Made by a program: the position numbers and the translations under genes. Of a stretch of DNA of 64,000 nucleotides, positions 29,113 through 39,699 are shown one piece after another. Where the stretch lies: the NCBI GenBank assembly GCA_020284085.1, contig JACEVL010000337.1, positions 459,273-523,272 on the forward strand, given 5' to 3'. Origin of the DNA: Aporrectodea caliginosa (taxonomy: Eukaryota > Annelida > Clitellata > Crassiclitellata > Lumbricidae). Every line of letters begins with the position of its first letter. Position 1 is the stretch's first letter. The notes under the pieces were generated by a model. The model was not told the DNA's origin and ran no database searches. It worked only from the letters and a program-made list of their open reading frames with translations.

Positions 29113-29810
29113 CCCTTTACAAATCACTCCATTGGCTTCCGGTTTGGCAGAGCATTTCTTTCAACTTTGGTCTCATGGTCTAGTAAACACTGAACTCTGT
29201 CCAAACATAACATTTAAAATTGAGTCCTGTTCTCCAGTCTTATTACTATTGCACAACGTCAACATGTTGATATTCTTCGTCAAATTTTAAACTACAACTG
29301 TTCTAGGCGAATAAGCATTTTCAGTTGCTGGACCTAAATTTGTCAATTATTTCCCTGTATCTGTCCATTCTACTCAGTCCTTAATGTGCCCACCTTCATG
29401 CCATGGCAAAATCAGAAAATCGTAGAGTGTCTCATTTTACCTATAAGATTATAGGTAAAATTACACCAGCTGTACAATGTTGGTGGGAAGATCAGCTGCC
29501 CGTGAAGAGGATTATGACATATGTTGAGGATAAAAAGTGTTGATCCATTCTGTTACAACTGCATACCTCTGGCTACCTCTTGGCCTTAGACTAAGTGACC
29601 TCTCTAGTCTTCTTCTAAGAGCATGCAATATTGGAATTAAGTTTATTAACTACCTGCTTCGAAATTAAATTGGTTGAAAAATCTTAACTGACTTGCACAT
29701 TTTTATAGATTAGACAGTTTGAATAGCTGCAAATTTAGAACTTGCTATTTTTCATTGTCCAAAGTCATTTATGATACCAACTTTTAAAATATCATATTGA
29801 GACTGTCGAG
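29113..29810 (+). pseudogene. degenerate CR1/L2-like RT, copy A (3' part)
   Basis: Continues copy A past the foldback insertion, parallel to 42988-43720. Identifiable remnants are few (LHWLPVWQSISFNF-like, near 29130-29170). It includes the perfect hairpin TTTTACCTATAAGATTATAG near 29440, also present in copy B near 43307. Confidence 0.7.
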
Positions 29811-29964
29811 AATATAATCAATTTGTAAGATGCAAAAGTTTGCAGCACATCTACATAATTATAATGATTTCAAACTATCATAACACTTATCCATTCAGCG
29901 TATTTTATTATTCCCCTGTAAATGCAACTTCATTTTGACGTATTTTATCCAAACCATATAAAAC

Positions 29965-30065
29965 CTAAGAAACAATAATTTGGGTTGACGAAAATAATTC
30001 TTTGCTTAAACAGAAGTTGGATTAATGAAACTAATTCCTTGTGTAAATAGAAGTTGGATTGATGA
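29965..30065 (+). repeat. minisatellite units of the GAAGCTGG family
   Basis: Two to three units (AGAAGTTGGATTGATGA, AATAATTCTTTGCTTAAACA) without visible terminal repeats. The same short array recurs at 43730-43795. Confidence 0.7.
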
Positions 30066-30171
30066 TATTTATCAATAAAATCATTTAAATATTTAATTAA
30101 ATATGTTAAAATGAAGTTGGCCATCAATTACGATAAAATATGCCTTTTAATGGAAAATGCAAGAATAAAAG

Positions 30172-30450
30172 GTAAACGTGTAGCTTTAGCATCGTAAATT
30201 ATTCACCATTGCATGGGTTTTAGTGTTGGTCAAATACAAGTCGGATTGATGAAAATATTTAAAAAAATAGAAGTGGAATTGATGAAAAGCTTAAATAGAA
30301 GATGGATTGAAGAAGAATAAATTTTAATTAAATAGAAGTTGCATTCATGAAAAATAATTGTGAAACAGAAGCTCGATAGATGAAATGAATTTTTCCCTAA
30401 ATGGAAAACGAATTGATGAAAAGGATTCTTGCCAAAGAAGACATATACAC
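30172..30450 (+). mobile_element. foldback-family fragment with GGTAAACG left end
   Basis: Left terminus GGTAAACGTGTAGCTTTAGC, then CATTGCATGGGTTTTAGTGT and about six minisatellite units. No matching right terminus is found, so it is truncated. The interval 30451-30850 holds a TATA-like CTATAAATACC (30600) and short frames that I cannot assign. Confidence 0.65.
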
Positions 30451-30851
30451 TTGTTGTTTTCAAGATTGTTTTAATTAACCAATATGAAGCTGTTAATTAA
30501 GAGAGTGAAGTCCATGCAAGAAGTGATCAAACAAGACAGTTCGCTTCAAATGTTGTTTTCAATAGGGTGCTTTAACCAACCAATGCAAACTTTTAAAAGA
30601 CTATAAATACCCCAAAATAAGTCTGTAGCTTATTACAAATTTTGCAGAGTTCACATACATTGGATAGGACGAACTGCATTCATGAGTGACATCTACGAGT
30701 GTTTTAATAGTTAATCAGTAAATGCAATTGTTAATCGACCGACGGGAAGATCAATTCTTCATTATTCGTGGTCAGAAGATGTTAAGAAGGATGATTGGAA
30801 AGCAGATGGATATTGTTGGTGTTTTTGTGGATCAGCAAAAGAAAGAAAACG

Positions 30852-31277
30852 GGTAATCCTGGAACTGGCGGTCCCAAATTAGTCAATGAAAGAAATCAAC
30901 AGAGGCCGCCGCTTTCTTATAGTTTCGCTAAAACGTGCTATATATTCTCATGAATCCAGCTTCTAAGTACTAAAAAACATTATTTTCATCCAGCTTCTAT
31001 TGAATAGAAAGTTAGTTACATCCATGCAACCAGCTTGGCATCCAGCTTGTATTTACGGAAGAAATTATTTTAATCAATCCAGCTTCTATTTCAACACAGG
31101 AATGTTTTCATCAATCCAACTTCCATTTAGGGAAAGAAGTTTTTTTCATCAATCCAGCTTCGATTTAGCGATACAGTTTTTCTAATCAATCCAGCTTCCA
31201 TTTTAAAGTGACAATATGAAATAACTTTGTTGATTTCTTTCATTGAATAATTTGGGACCGCCAGTTCCAGGATTACC
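30852..31277. mobile_element. foldback-family element with GGTAATCCTGGAACTGGCGG ends, 426 bp
   Basis: Inverted ends of about 48 bp (30852-30898 and 31229-31277) match almost perfectly, reaching GAAAGAAATCAAC. The body has minisatellite units in the CATCAATCCAGCTTC orientation plus a CAGAGGCCGC...AACGTGCT block also found at 28950-28995. Flanks AGAAAACG and AGAAATTT are only partly alike, so no clean duplication is claimed. Confidence 0.75.
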
Positions 31278-31545
31278 AGAAATTTTTCCATGGGTCCAGC
31301 TTCGACTTACGGAAACAATTATTTTCATTATTCCAGCTTCTGTTGCATCAAAAATTAAGTTTCATCAATCCAGCTTCTATTTACGGTAAAAATTATTTTG
31401 ATCAATCCAACTTCTATTTAAAGACAGAAATGGTTTCATCAGTCCCACTTCCAGTTACGGAAACAATTTTTTTCCCTCAATCCAGCTTCCATTTCAATTT
31501 GACGATATACAATAATTTAGCAACATAAACTACGGGTTTACTGAT
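31278..31545 (-). repeat. minisatellite array with GGTAAACCCGTAGTTT-type end
   Basis: About six CATCAATCCAGCTTC units, ending in AATTTAGCAACATAAACTACGGG (31508-31532). That is the right terminus seen at 38069-38101. The left partner is missing. Confidence 0.7.
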
Positions 31546-31552
31546 TAATATT

Positions 31553-31580
31553 CAAATCAAATCAAATCAAATTTATTGTC
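31553..31580 (+). repeat. (CAAAT)n retroposon-type tail
   Basis: AATCAAATCAAATCAAATTTATTG, also at 53006-53030. It looks like the 3' end of a retroposon. The following 31600-32234 has no gene that I recognise. Confidence 0.5.
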
Positions 31581-32234
31581 GATGAAAAAGTATTCGACTG
31601 TAATGATGTGAAAAGATGGTCATCTGCTGTGTCAGCCATTAGACTGGCATTGCAGGAATTGGGTGGGAGGACACCACCACGCTTCATCAGTCGGATATGG
31701 GTAAACCCGGATATGTTACAACAGCAACAATGATCGAGTTTTGCATTATAACTGTTTCAGAGGACTATAAGGCAAATAATATTAACAAAGTGATAAAATC
31801 TTACCAGTTAATGTATTATTAGTGATGTATTTCAACGACAATCTGAATTATTTTAACTTCCATCCATGATCTGTACAAAATGGCGAGCGAGTAAAGAGTT
31901 ATGCTTCGAGAACTGGCTGGAGAAAGTATTTTCTGCCATCTAGTGAATAGCTGAGAGTGTTATCACATCTAGCTATAAAAACTAACCAACCTGGGAATTT
32001 GTGGGAAATGACAATTGCATTGACATAATAATAAAATGGCATTCTGTGGCATCTAATTAATTGCAAGAAAAACCTTTGTGACCAAGTTGTTGGAACGCCC
32101 AATCATACTGAATTTTACTCGTTCAAAAAGTGATGACCGCCGTTTTAGATAGAACACACTCGCTTGGCCCTTAAAATGTAGGCCTAAATCTTGAAAATAA
32201 TTAATTAGGGGCGAAGCTCTGCCGACTTCAACGA

Positions 32235-32461
32235 CGCATGTATTTACGGGAAAAATTATTTCGATCAATCCAGCTTCTATTTCAACACAGGAATGTTTTC
32301 ATCAATCCCACTTCCATTTCGTGAATCAGTTTTTTTCATCAATCCAGCTTCCATTTTAAAGTGACAACATCAAATAACTTAGTAGACGAAATGTCGTTCG
32401 ACGAAATGTCGCTCGACGAAGTGTCGTAGACGAAATGTCGTTCGACGAGTTGTCGTGACAC
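32235..32461 (-). mobile_element. right arm of a foldback element (GTGTCACGAC end)
   Basis: The reverse complement matches 28621-28830 closely over about 220 bases: the CGACATTTCGTC-repeat arm (32375-32461) plus three minisatellite units. No partner left arm or target duplication is found, so it is a truncated second copy. Confidence 0.8.
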
Positions 32462-32500
32462 CTTTCTTTCCGTGCAACATATTATGTGCAATGTTATTAA

Positions 32501-32560
32501 CCCTCATGCGAACAACTGGGGTCCTGGGGTACCCCAGCGTTGCATCGGCTTGTGCTATTT
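32501..32560 (+). mobile_element. solitary piggyBac-like terminus (TTAACCCTCATGCG)
   Basis: TTAA at 32497-32500 followed by CCCTCATGCG and a short palindrome GGGGTACCCC. This is the same layout as the ends at 18250, 57422 and 61073. No partner end is visible within the next 900 bases. Confidence 0.45.
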
Positions 32561-32889
32561 TTGAACTATCCATGCAGTATTTTTTCACGGTATTTTATGA
32601 ATTTGTCACTTGGATATCGCTCACTGTTTGGGTCTACTGAAAGCCGGTTTTGCTTGTAAGGTTATCTTTTAAATACCCCAGCTTCAGTAGTTGTACAGGC
32701 AATCTATCTCAAATATGCCTTGAACCTGGGAAAAAATGCTTCAGAAGCTTTCTAAATGGTTTCTTGCTCCGTTTTCATTGCTGAATAACATATCCAAAAT
32801 CGCTCAAAATCCGACCACGGGATCACCCCCAAAAATGCATTTAAACTAAGATGGCGGCCAATATGTCCGCCAACACCGAAAACAAGTAT

Positions 32890-33390
32890 ATATCAGGTCA
32901 TAGGTGTGGCGAACACTCCCCCAGCGTCGGGGGTCGCCAGCTATGCAGGGAAACCTTCATGAGAGGCTGGTCCACCTCTAGGAACGGAGGGTTCAAACCT
33001 TCCATGGGGTTGGGTGTTGGTAGTGTGCCTGACCTCACAACCTGGTTCAAGGAGGAGCGAGGCCACCTGTTTATCCTCCAAAGGGACCACTTCATCTACC
33101 AGGAAGCCTCGAGTGGTGCCCGGAGCTCTGGGGAGGGAGCCGACGGTCGTGCTTAACGACGCATCAGGGTTCGTTTTTATCCCATGCACAGACTTAAAAT
33201 GAACATTAAAAGGATCTATCTCCCTCTCTATTTGGACTGGCCTCCCTTGCTCTCTTTCAACTAGGCCGCTGGGACATTCAGTAAACTCCTCCCGATCAGG
33301 TAACGAATCCCAGGCTCTTGACTTACTTACTTGACGTGAATCAGATGAATAATTAATTGAGTCAAACGGTTTGCAGATTTGCCTTTTCAT
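32890..33390 (-). other. unassigned open frame next to an LTR-like terminus
   Basis: A 149-codon minus-strand frame (33390-32941) is hydrophilic (FTECPSGLVEREQGRPVQIE) and has no motif I know. About 35 bases downstream the strand reads GGGAGTGTTCGCCACACC, which resembles the end of an LTR such as the one at 1620 (GGCGAA/TTCGCC). It could be the 3' end of a decayed LTR element. The stretch 32561-32889 shows nothing recognisable. Confidence 0.25.
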
Positions 33391-33690
33391 ATTGTATCTA
33401 ATGCAATTATATCCTCATTAATCAAGTAACATAACATAAAATGGACAATTCTTTAGCCCACAAATAAAACGCGCGAGTGTAAAATAGTGACGTTTTATCA
33501 TGAGTTCCGTGTAGACGGCGACCCATCCTCGATTGGTCCAAGATGGGGGAAATGGTTGCCTCGTTTCGAAAATAGGCTACATCGTCCAATAATATTATGT
33601 TAACCGTCTAATATGATTATGTCCACATGTATTTCGATCACGATGTAAACCGAGGTAGCCTAAAAGTTAAGCTCGACTATTCAGGACAAT

Positions 33691-33918
33691 TTATTTATGG
33701 ACAAAAAACATACCGGGTTTCGGTGGTATGCAAGTCAAACGGCGCCTAAAAGTGGCGTACCGATCTGGAGCTCTAGGCATTATGCCTAAATCCACACGGA
33801 GCCCATTCCAGATTGCAGGGCCAGCAACAGAGAAGGCACGGAGCTGCAGATGTCCGCGACCGGCGAACAAGAAGGTCAGCCTGCTTAGAGGAGCGAAGAG
33901 AGCCACGGCGCTGGACAC
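33691..33918 (-). pseudogene. 3' end of a CR1/Jockey-like RT
   Basis: RAFSVAGPAIWNGLRVDLG and FRRRLTCIPP followed by a stop. The family motif RxFSxxGPxxWNxLP is unmistakable; only the C-terminus is left. It lies head-to-head with another RT tail on the plus strand (33940-34135). Confidence 0.7.
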
Positions 33919-33939
33919 TCAGGGTGGAACAGCAGAGCT

Positions 33940-34135
33940 CCTGTAAGTTTATCCTTCGTCTGCATAGGTCCTTTTCTGTGGAATGGACTTCCTCCGCCGG
34001 TTCTCTCTGCCATCTTGTATGGTAGTCTCTCCTCATCTTTTTCTAAACTAAAATCCTGCCTTTTTCTTCGGATTGCTCGCACTGGGAGCGCTTCTGTAAG
34101 GCTTTTTCTGTGAGAAGCGCTTTATAAATAGCCAA
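33940..34135 (+). pseudogene. 3' end of another CR1/Jockey-like RT
   Basis: Frames read GPFLWNGLPPPVLSAIL, FSKLKSCLFLRIARTGSAS, then AAGCGCTTTATAAATAGC with a (ATACA)-type tail. Opposite orientation to the neighbouring fragment. Confidence 0.65.
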
Positions 34136-34289
34136 ATACAATACAAATTGTACAATAAACAGGGGCCCACCAGTTATAAGCAGCGCCAAACCAATGCAGA
34201 GATCCGGTAAGTGATCCGCTGCGGGAAAGGGAGCCAATGCAAGACATCCCGCATGTAATCTGTGACATGGCCGAATCTTGGGGCAAGGC

Positions 34290-34345
34290 TAATTTTATAT
34301 AGCGCTCCTCAGAAGGGGCGCTATATAAAATTTATGAATGAATGA
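34290..34345. repeat. palindromic pair of retrotransposon 3' ends
   Basis: TTTTATATAGCGCTCC faces GGGGCGCTATATAAAA, with GAATGAATGAA beyond. Two copies of the same 3' UTR end are joined tail-to-tail, making a near-perfect hairpin of about 38 bases. Confidence 0.7.
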
Positions 34346-34560
34346 ATTAAACTACTCTACAGTAAGGTTGCTTGCGTTTGTTTCGAAAAAGGATATAATC
34401 CAGTTGAAAAATATCAATTTGATGTAAAAACAAATTACACAAATATATTCCATTAAGCGAAATATAAGTATGTGCAATTATTTACAACATGCAAGTAGAG
34501 ACTAAGAATATAATTTAATGTAAACAATTAACCAAAGAAAACACAACACCGACTAGTCAG

Positions 34561-34846
34561 GAAAGCGATGGCGCATTGGATAACACACTGGCATAGAGAG
34601 CGACAGGTACCGAGTTCGAGTCCCGTAGGGTGGACATGCTTTGTAGGCCGCTATTAGCGCCGTGTATTGCAAGCTGTCTGTTCTGTTAGTAGTTAAGATT
34701 TATGTCTTCTGTCATTTGTTGTTTCAATTGCATAACATATAATTGTACAGCGCAGTGCGTTTGTCAGGCGCTTCATAATAAAGAAAATATTATTATTATT
34801 ATTATTATTATTATTGTTATTATTATTTTTATTATTATTATTATTT
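34561..34846 (+). mobile_element. tRNA-derived SINE, full length
   Basis: The head has an A-box-like TGGCGCATTGGATAACACA and a B-box-like CCGAGTTCGAGTCCCG (34610-34625). The body has GCTATTAGCGCC, CTGTCTGTTCTGTTAGTAGT and TTGTCAGGCGCTTCATAATA, ending in an (ATT)n tail. It is inserted into the zinc-finger array at 34847. The same SINE, in two pieces, is at 8896-10872. Confidence 0.85.
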
Positions 34847-35583
34847 CTGACATAACTGGCACCTGAATGGTTTTTCGCCAGTATGGGTTCTCATGTGCTT
34901 TTTCAGAGTACCAACGTGACTAAATGATTTCTGACATAGCTGACACCTGTAAGGTTTTTCACCAGTATGGATTCTCATGTGCGTTTTCAGAGTACAGCCC
35001 GCATTAAATGATTTCTGACAAAAGTGGCACATGTATGGTTTTTCACCAGTATGTATTCTCATGTGAGTTTTCAGAGTACCACCTTCATTAAATGATTTCT
35101 GACATAGCTGGCATCTGTAAGGTTTTTCACCAGTATGGGTTCTCATGTGCGTTTTCAGTTGACCACCATGATTAAATGATTTCTCACAAAACTTGCATAT
35201 GTATGGTTTTTCGCCAGTATGGGTTCTCGTGTGAGTTTTAAGATAACAACCACGATTAAATGATTTCTGACATGTCTGGCACCTGTATGGTTTTTCACCA
35301 GTGTGGGTTCTCATGTGTCTTTTCCGAGTACCACCTTGACTAAATGATTTCTGACATAAGTGAACTTGTATGGTTTATCACCAGTATGGGTTCTCATGTG
35401 CGTTTTCAGATCACCACTTTGATTAAATGATTTCTGACATAGCTGACACTTGCATAGTTTATCGACAGTATGGGTTTTCATGTGTGTTCTCAGATTAAGA
35501 TATCGATAAAATGACTGGCACCTGTACTGTTCTTCTCCCGCATCGCTGTTCGTTTTCGCCATTAGCCTAAATGTTAATTTCAA
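34847..35583 (-). pseudogene. C2H2 zinc-finger gene, frameshifted and truncated
   Basis: The frame 35583-35311 starts MKLTFRLMAKTNSDAGE and carries about two fingers. A one-base deletion near 35360 relative to the repeat unit throws it out of frame. The second frame (35314-34841) holds five intact fingers and part of a sixth of the type YRCQLCQKSFNEGGTLKTHM with TGEKP linkers. It then runs straight into the ATT tail of the SINE in the middle of a finger (FRCQLCQK stop). The 84-bp units and the 5' flank (35585-35730) match the larger gene at 61767-63723, so this is its paralogue, killed or shortened by the SINE. DNA-binding transcription regulator by family. Confidence 0.88.
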
Positions 35584-35730
35584 TGTTTTTCTCTAGTATC
35601 GGTTCTTTGATGTGCTATGAGATTATCACATTCAGCATAGGCCTACAGTTTCTGAAATAATTGACATCTGTTTGTGCTTTAAGTGATTCGTATGTGCTTC
35701 CACCATTACAATATTCTAGACAAAGTCGGG
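35584..35730 (-). pseudogene. degenerate upstream finger, conserved 5' flank of the zinc-finger paralogue
   Basis: Aligned with 63724-63900: both have GTTTTTCTC(T/C)AGTATCGGTT and CAGTTTCTGAAATAATT. Read in the finger frame this is a decayed finger (the other copy gives HLTAHKRTDTGEKH), so the ancestral array extended further 5'. Confidence 0.7.
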
Positions 35731-35738
35731 ATCTGTAT

Positions 35739-37605
35739 TAGGGTGCATCACTTTTTTTTTTTTTTTTTTTTGGTTCTAATAGTGGCAAAAAGTTGTATTT
35801 GGGATACAAAAACATGCCTGATTTTTTTGGGAATTATTAAGAAATATCTTGAGGTGCCCCCATGATATTTGGTTTAGTGCGGGTTTAGTAGGCCTTTTAA
35901 CATGGCAAATTTAGTAAATTTTCTTGTCCTTGATATAATAAGATTTTTAGATGGTCTACAACTGCTACCAGAGCACTGATTTGTGTTTATACGAAACTAA
36001 AACATATAGGTAATAATGGATTTGAATAGCAAGTGTTTGTTTACAAATAAAAAATAATAATATAGCCAAATTTGCTTCAAAATTTTGATTTCTTTCAAAC
36101 ATACTTCTAAGCACTGATCTTTAATGAAATCGCCATGTTTTAGAGCTTTCAATATCTGCAAGCGCTAACTAAGCCTAACAAAATCACTTCAAAAACAGAA
36201 CCCTAACCTTAGCACAAATCATAACATTAATAATTCTAACCGTAATCGTAGTAACGTACATAATCAAAGTGTATGTTCCGCTATGGTTTTCGATAAAGTC
36301 AAAACCTTCATGCAAGGATGGCGCACTGCACCTCTTTCGCATGATTGAACTATCACGATATCTCCCAGAAGACTTGCGAAGAATTGTTGATCCCGTGATT
36401 CAGAGAAATGGTTTTTTCGGACATCCAGAAAACATTTTGCTTTCAATGATCACGGACCAACGCTTGCATATTCGAGAACTCGGGCTGCGCCGTATACTGA
36501 AGGTGAGAACACAGACAAATGCTCCAACAGCCTTGCGACGATTCGTAGTTCCTCAGCTGGATTTTGATGCAAATGATTATGTGGAACTCATTAACTGGCA
36601 AGATGTCGAAATTACTGAGCCGCCTCTGACAGTCAGTATATCGGACGATGCAATTAAGCTATTTGTAGCGAATGGTTCCGCTCCGGTTGTAGATTTTCCC
36701 CGTTTTCCCTGTCATACCCAAGCTGTAGAAAGATGTGTCAAGCTTGTGACAGAATCTTCAGCCAATGTATGCAGTGCTGAAGCTAGAGACGGTTTTATTA
36801 GAACAAGAGTCGCAGCTCGAGCCACTATGCCATGCTTTAACACAAAAGCTGACTATTGCGTGCAACTAGCTTAATTAATTTCCTCGTAATTATTTCTGAC
36901 GATATTTTGCAGACACTGGCACTTATAAATGTATGTAATGTTGTTGCCAATTGATTGTCTTCAACTGAGTATTGCAACAGTGCATGATTTACTTGCAATA
37001 ATGTTATGCATACTACCATACATCTAGTATACATTGTATGCAATGCATCGTTCATGCTCATTTCTTCCAGATTTGATGATTTAAAACTCTGTTTCTTGTT
37101 ATAGTAGAGCATTGATGTCCACATTTTTGGAAACTCCACATAATTAGTCTACAACAACCCAAAGTTTGATATCTAAGTCTTTATACATCTCGAGTAAATA
37201 ACCATCAAACTTAGGATAAATGCTTATGCGCGATTACGTGACTGATTTACACGAAAAATCGTCAAGTTTGATTAAAAGCAGCGCCGGTTCTATTTATCCT
37301 ACAACTTTTAGGCTTACATATTTGTAATCTACTTGACATAGACTATATGAATCGCTAGTAATAATTGATCTAGGTCTAACCAGAAGCTGCAAAAACTGAC
37401 CCAAAACATGGGCAAAAATCGAAAAACGCTAGTTCGGCTTAATGACCCCCTAAAACTAAAATCTCTCTGGGGCACCTCAAAACATTTTACAATCTCGTTA
37501 ATTTTTTTTACATTTTGCTTCTAATATATAGTGACAACTTTCCCCAGCTATTACAAATCAAAGAAAAATATAAAAAAATTTCACCATTACAAGTGATGCA
37601 CCCTA
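35739..37605. mobile_element. 1.87-kb DNA transposon with TAGGGTGCATCACTT ends and 8-bp duplication
   Basis: The left end TAGGGTGCATCACTT and its exact inverse at 37591-37605 form a 15-bp inverted repeat. The left flank ATCTGTAT (35731-35738) reappears after the right end as ATCTG at 37606-37610, completed beyond a later insertion (TAT at 38110). The paralogous empty site at about 63893-63903 reads GGGATCTGTATATGAC. Ac-type hAT elements also start TAGGG and make 8-bp duplications, but the encoded protein does not look like a hAT transposase to me. A poly-T run follows the left end. Confidence 0.8.
36269..36874 (+). CDS. transposon-encoded protein, C-terminal part (family uncertain)
   Basis: 201 codons open, first codon GTG, so the true start or an earlier exon lies upstream. 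Motifs include PEDLRRIVDPVIQRNGFFGH, PENILLSMITDQRLHIRELG, LDFDANDYVELINWQDVEIT, EPPLTVSISDDAI and FPCHTQAVERCVKLVTES, followed by ARDGFIRTRVAARATMPCF. I recall similar C-terminal blocks (FPCHTQAVER..VKLVTEAS) in repetitive proteins of cnidarians and other invertebrates, but not the superfamily name. No DDE/D triad can be assigned. It sits inside the inverted-repeat element 35739-37605 and is presumably its transposase remnant. Confidence 0.6.
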   Translation: MYVPLWFSIKSKPSCKDGALHLFRMIELSRYLPEDLRRIVDPVIQRNGFFGHPENILLSMITDQRLHIRELGLRRILKVRTQTNAPTALRRFVVPQLDFDANDYVELINWQDVEITEPPLTVSISDDAIKLFVANGSAPVVDFPRFPCHTQAVERCVKLVTESSANVCSAEARDGFIRTRVAARATMPCFNTKADYCVQLA

Positions 37606-37610
37606 ATCTG

Positions 37611-38101
37611 GGTAATCCCGTAGTTTAGGTTGCTAAATTATTTGAATGTCTTCAATGCCGTACTTGACGTTGGTAAGTAAGCACTCTACCGATGTCCATC
37701 ATAACTATCATCAATCCCGCTTCCATTTCATGGAGAATTATTTTTAATCAATCCAGCTTCCATTTAATGAAAAAATGACCCAACTTCTATTTAACCAGAA
37801 AAATATTTTTCATCAATGGATCTTTTATTTAGGCAAAGAACTTTTCTCATGGGTCCAACTTCTACTTAAGGCACCAGTTATTTTCACCATTCCAGCTTCT
37901 ATTGCATCAGAAACTTAGTTTCATCAATCCAGCTTCTATTTACAATAAAAAATTATTTAGATCAATCCAACTTCTATTTAAAGACAGAAATGGTTTCATC
38001 AATCCCACTTCGAGTTAGCGAAACAATTTTATTCCTCAATCCAGCTTCCATTTTAATTTTACGATATAAAATAATTTAGCAACCTAAACTACGGGTTTAC
38101 C
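37611..38101. mobile_element. foldback-family element with GGTAATCCCGTAGTTTAGG ends, 491 bp
   Basis: 33-bp inverted ends (37611-37643 and 38069-38101) match at 32 positions. The flanking 8-bp duplication CTAATCTG (37603-37610 and 38102-38109) straddles the right end of the 35739-37605 transposon, so this insertion is the younger one. The interior has about eight CATCAATCCAGCTTC units. Confidence 0.88.
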
Positions 38102-38690
38102 CTAATCTGTATATGACTATTCACAACCTGGATGAGTTTTGGTATGCGGTTCAAAGCAATGGCATCTGTAAAAGGTTTCTGTAATTGCAGTTGTCATAGT
38201 CTTTCCAACACCAGCAGTGTCCTGTTTCAAACATTACTCATTACTCCATTTAAGTTCGCCTTTCAGATGCCCACAAGAAGAGTTCATATTTCATGTATCA
38301 GTAGTAGTTGATGTCGAGTAAAATAATTATTCAAACAGAAAAACTTCATGACGAAATACTGAAGCTATCCATTCGTCGTATAGTAGCAATTCTTTATGCT
38401 ATTGTTCAGGATATTTTAGTGAAGATATAATAGTTGACTGTAGCGAAAGTTGTGGTTAAACAAATCAACTGTAATATTATTAAGATGAAAGCCTTGTCCT
38501 AAAAAATGTTGCTCGTCATTTTCATACATTGGCTAAAAAAATTACATACACAAAACCGTCATTATTCAACATGTTTATAGAACATAATTTCATTGCAGCG
38601 CAATACAGTGGTATGAATGATCATTCACAATTATATACTCAAGCATCACCAAATACACCAAAGCATCACAATATCACACCCGTTCTTAAA
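38102..38690. other. unassigned spacer
   Basis: No gene recognised. The first bases (TATATGAC) are the continuation of the zinc-finger gene's 5' flank. Later frames are short and unlike known proteins. Confidence 0.4.
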
Positions 38691-38704
38691 ACACTCTTTT
38701 CATT

Positions 38705-39690
38705 TTGTACACGGCTGATATTACCTCTTTGTTTACAAATTACTCTGCTACTGGTCACCTTTTTGCTGATGACGTTCAGGCACATGTTCATGGTCCTGCG
38801 TCTACTCAACTCACTTTAGGTCGCCGTACTGAAGCTCTTTCCCACGACTTGCATTTGTGGATGTCTTTCAATCGCCTTTCGCTAAACTCTTCTAAAACAC
38901 AACTTATTTGGCTTCGCACACCCCAACAACTTCTGAAAATTGACTTTTCGCTTCTCTCTGAAAACTTTCCCAATTTTACGTTCTCTACTTGTGTGCGTGA
39001 CCTAGGTGTCACTTTGGACAGCGCTCTCACTTTTTCTGCTCATGTAACCAACCTTACACGATCTTCTTACTTTCACCTCCGGCGTCTCAAGGTTATTCGC
39101 AGATCTGTTCCTCTCTCTACCATGGCATCCATTGTCCATGCATTTGTCTGTTCCAGAATTGATTATTGCAACTCCCTACTTATTGGTCTTCCCAAGGTCC
39201 GTCTATACCCTGTTCAATCTGTTATCAATACTGCTGCTCGATTGATTGCTCACCTTCCTAAATACTCCCATATATCATCGTTCATGGTCAACCAACTGCA
39301 TTGGCTTCCTCTCTCTGACCGCATTCAGTTTAAAGTCCTTGCTTTGGTCCTCAAATCCAAACTGGGACTTGCTCCAAAATACCTCAGGGATGTCATTCGT
39401 CCTCCTCTTTCTGCATCTTCTCATCGGCCTTTACGATCTCTGGACCGTTCTGACTTCTTTGTCCCACGAGCTAGGACCACGATTGCTCAAACTCGATCCT
39501 TTGCCATCATTGGGCCCTCTTTATGGAATGCCCTTCACTTCACTTTGCGTGAGACTTTCCTTTCTGGATCATTGTCTTCATCTCTCTCTCTCCTTAAAAC
39601 ATATTTCTTCTCTCGGGGTTCTCGCACTGGGAGCGCTACTGAATGGCCTCGGCTGTGAGCTGCGCTATATAAATTACTAATTACATTACA
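38705..39690 (+). pseudogene. CR1/Jockey-like RT, C-terminal half with 3' end
   Basis: 317 codons are open to a stop at 39656-39658. Starts LYTADITSLFTNYS, then HLFADDVQAHVHG (the YxDD-type catalytic box, here FADD), LSLNSSKTQLIWL, VRDLGVTLDSALTFSAHV, SRIDYCNSLLIGLP, LHWLPLSDRIQFKVLALV, SFAIIGPSLWNALHF and SLLKTYFFSRGSRTGSATEW. It is followed by GCGCTATATAAATTACTAAT and a TTACAT tail. The 5' half of RT and the endonuclease are missing (5' truncation). This is the best preserved of the RT tails in the window. Confidence 0.88.
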
Positions 39691-39699
39691 TTGCATTAC

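Noticed and set aside
28621..32461. One 3.84-kb element bounded by the two GTGTCACGACAACTCG arms
   Set aside because: The left arm already has its own partner at 29103 with a 9-bp duplication, and the flank right of 32461 does not match ACATATAAC.
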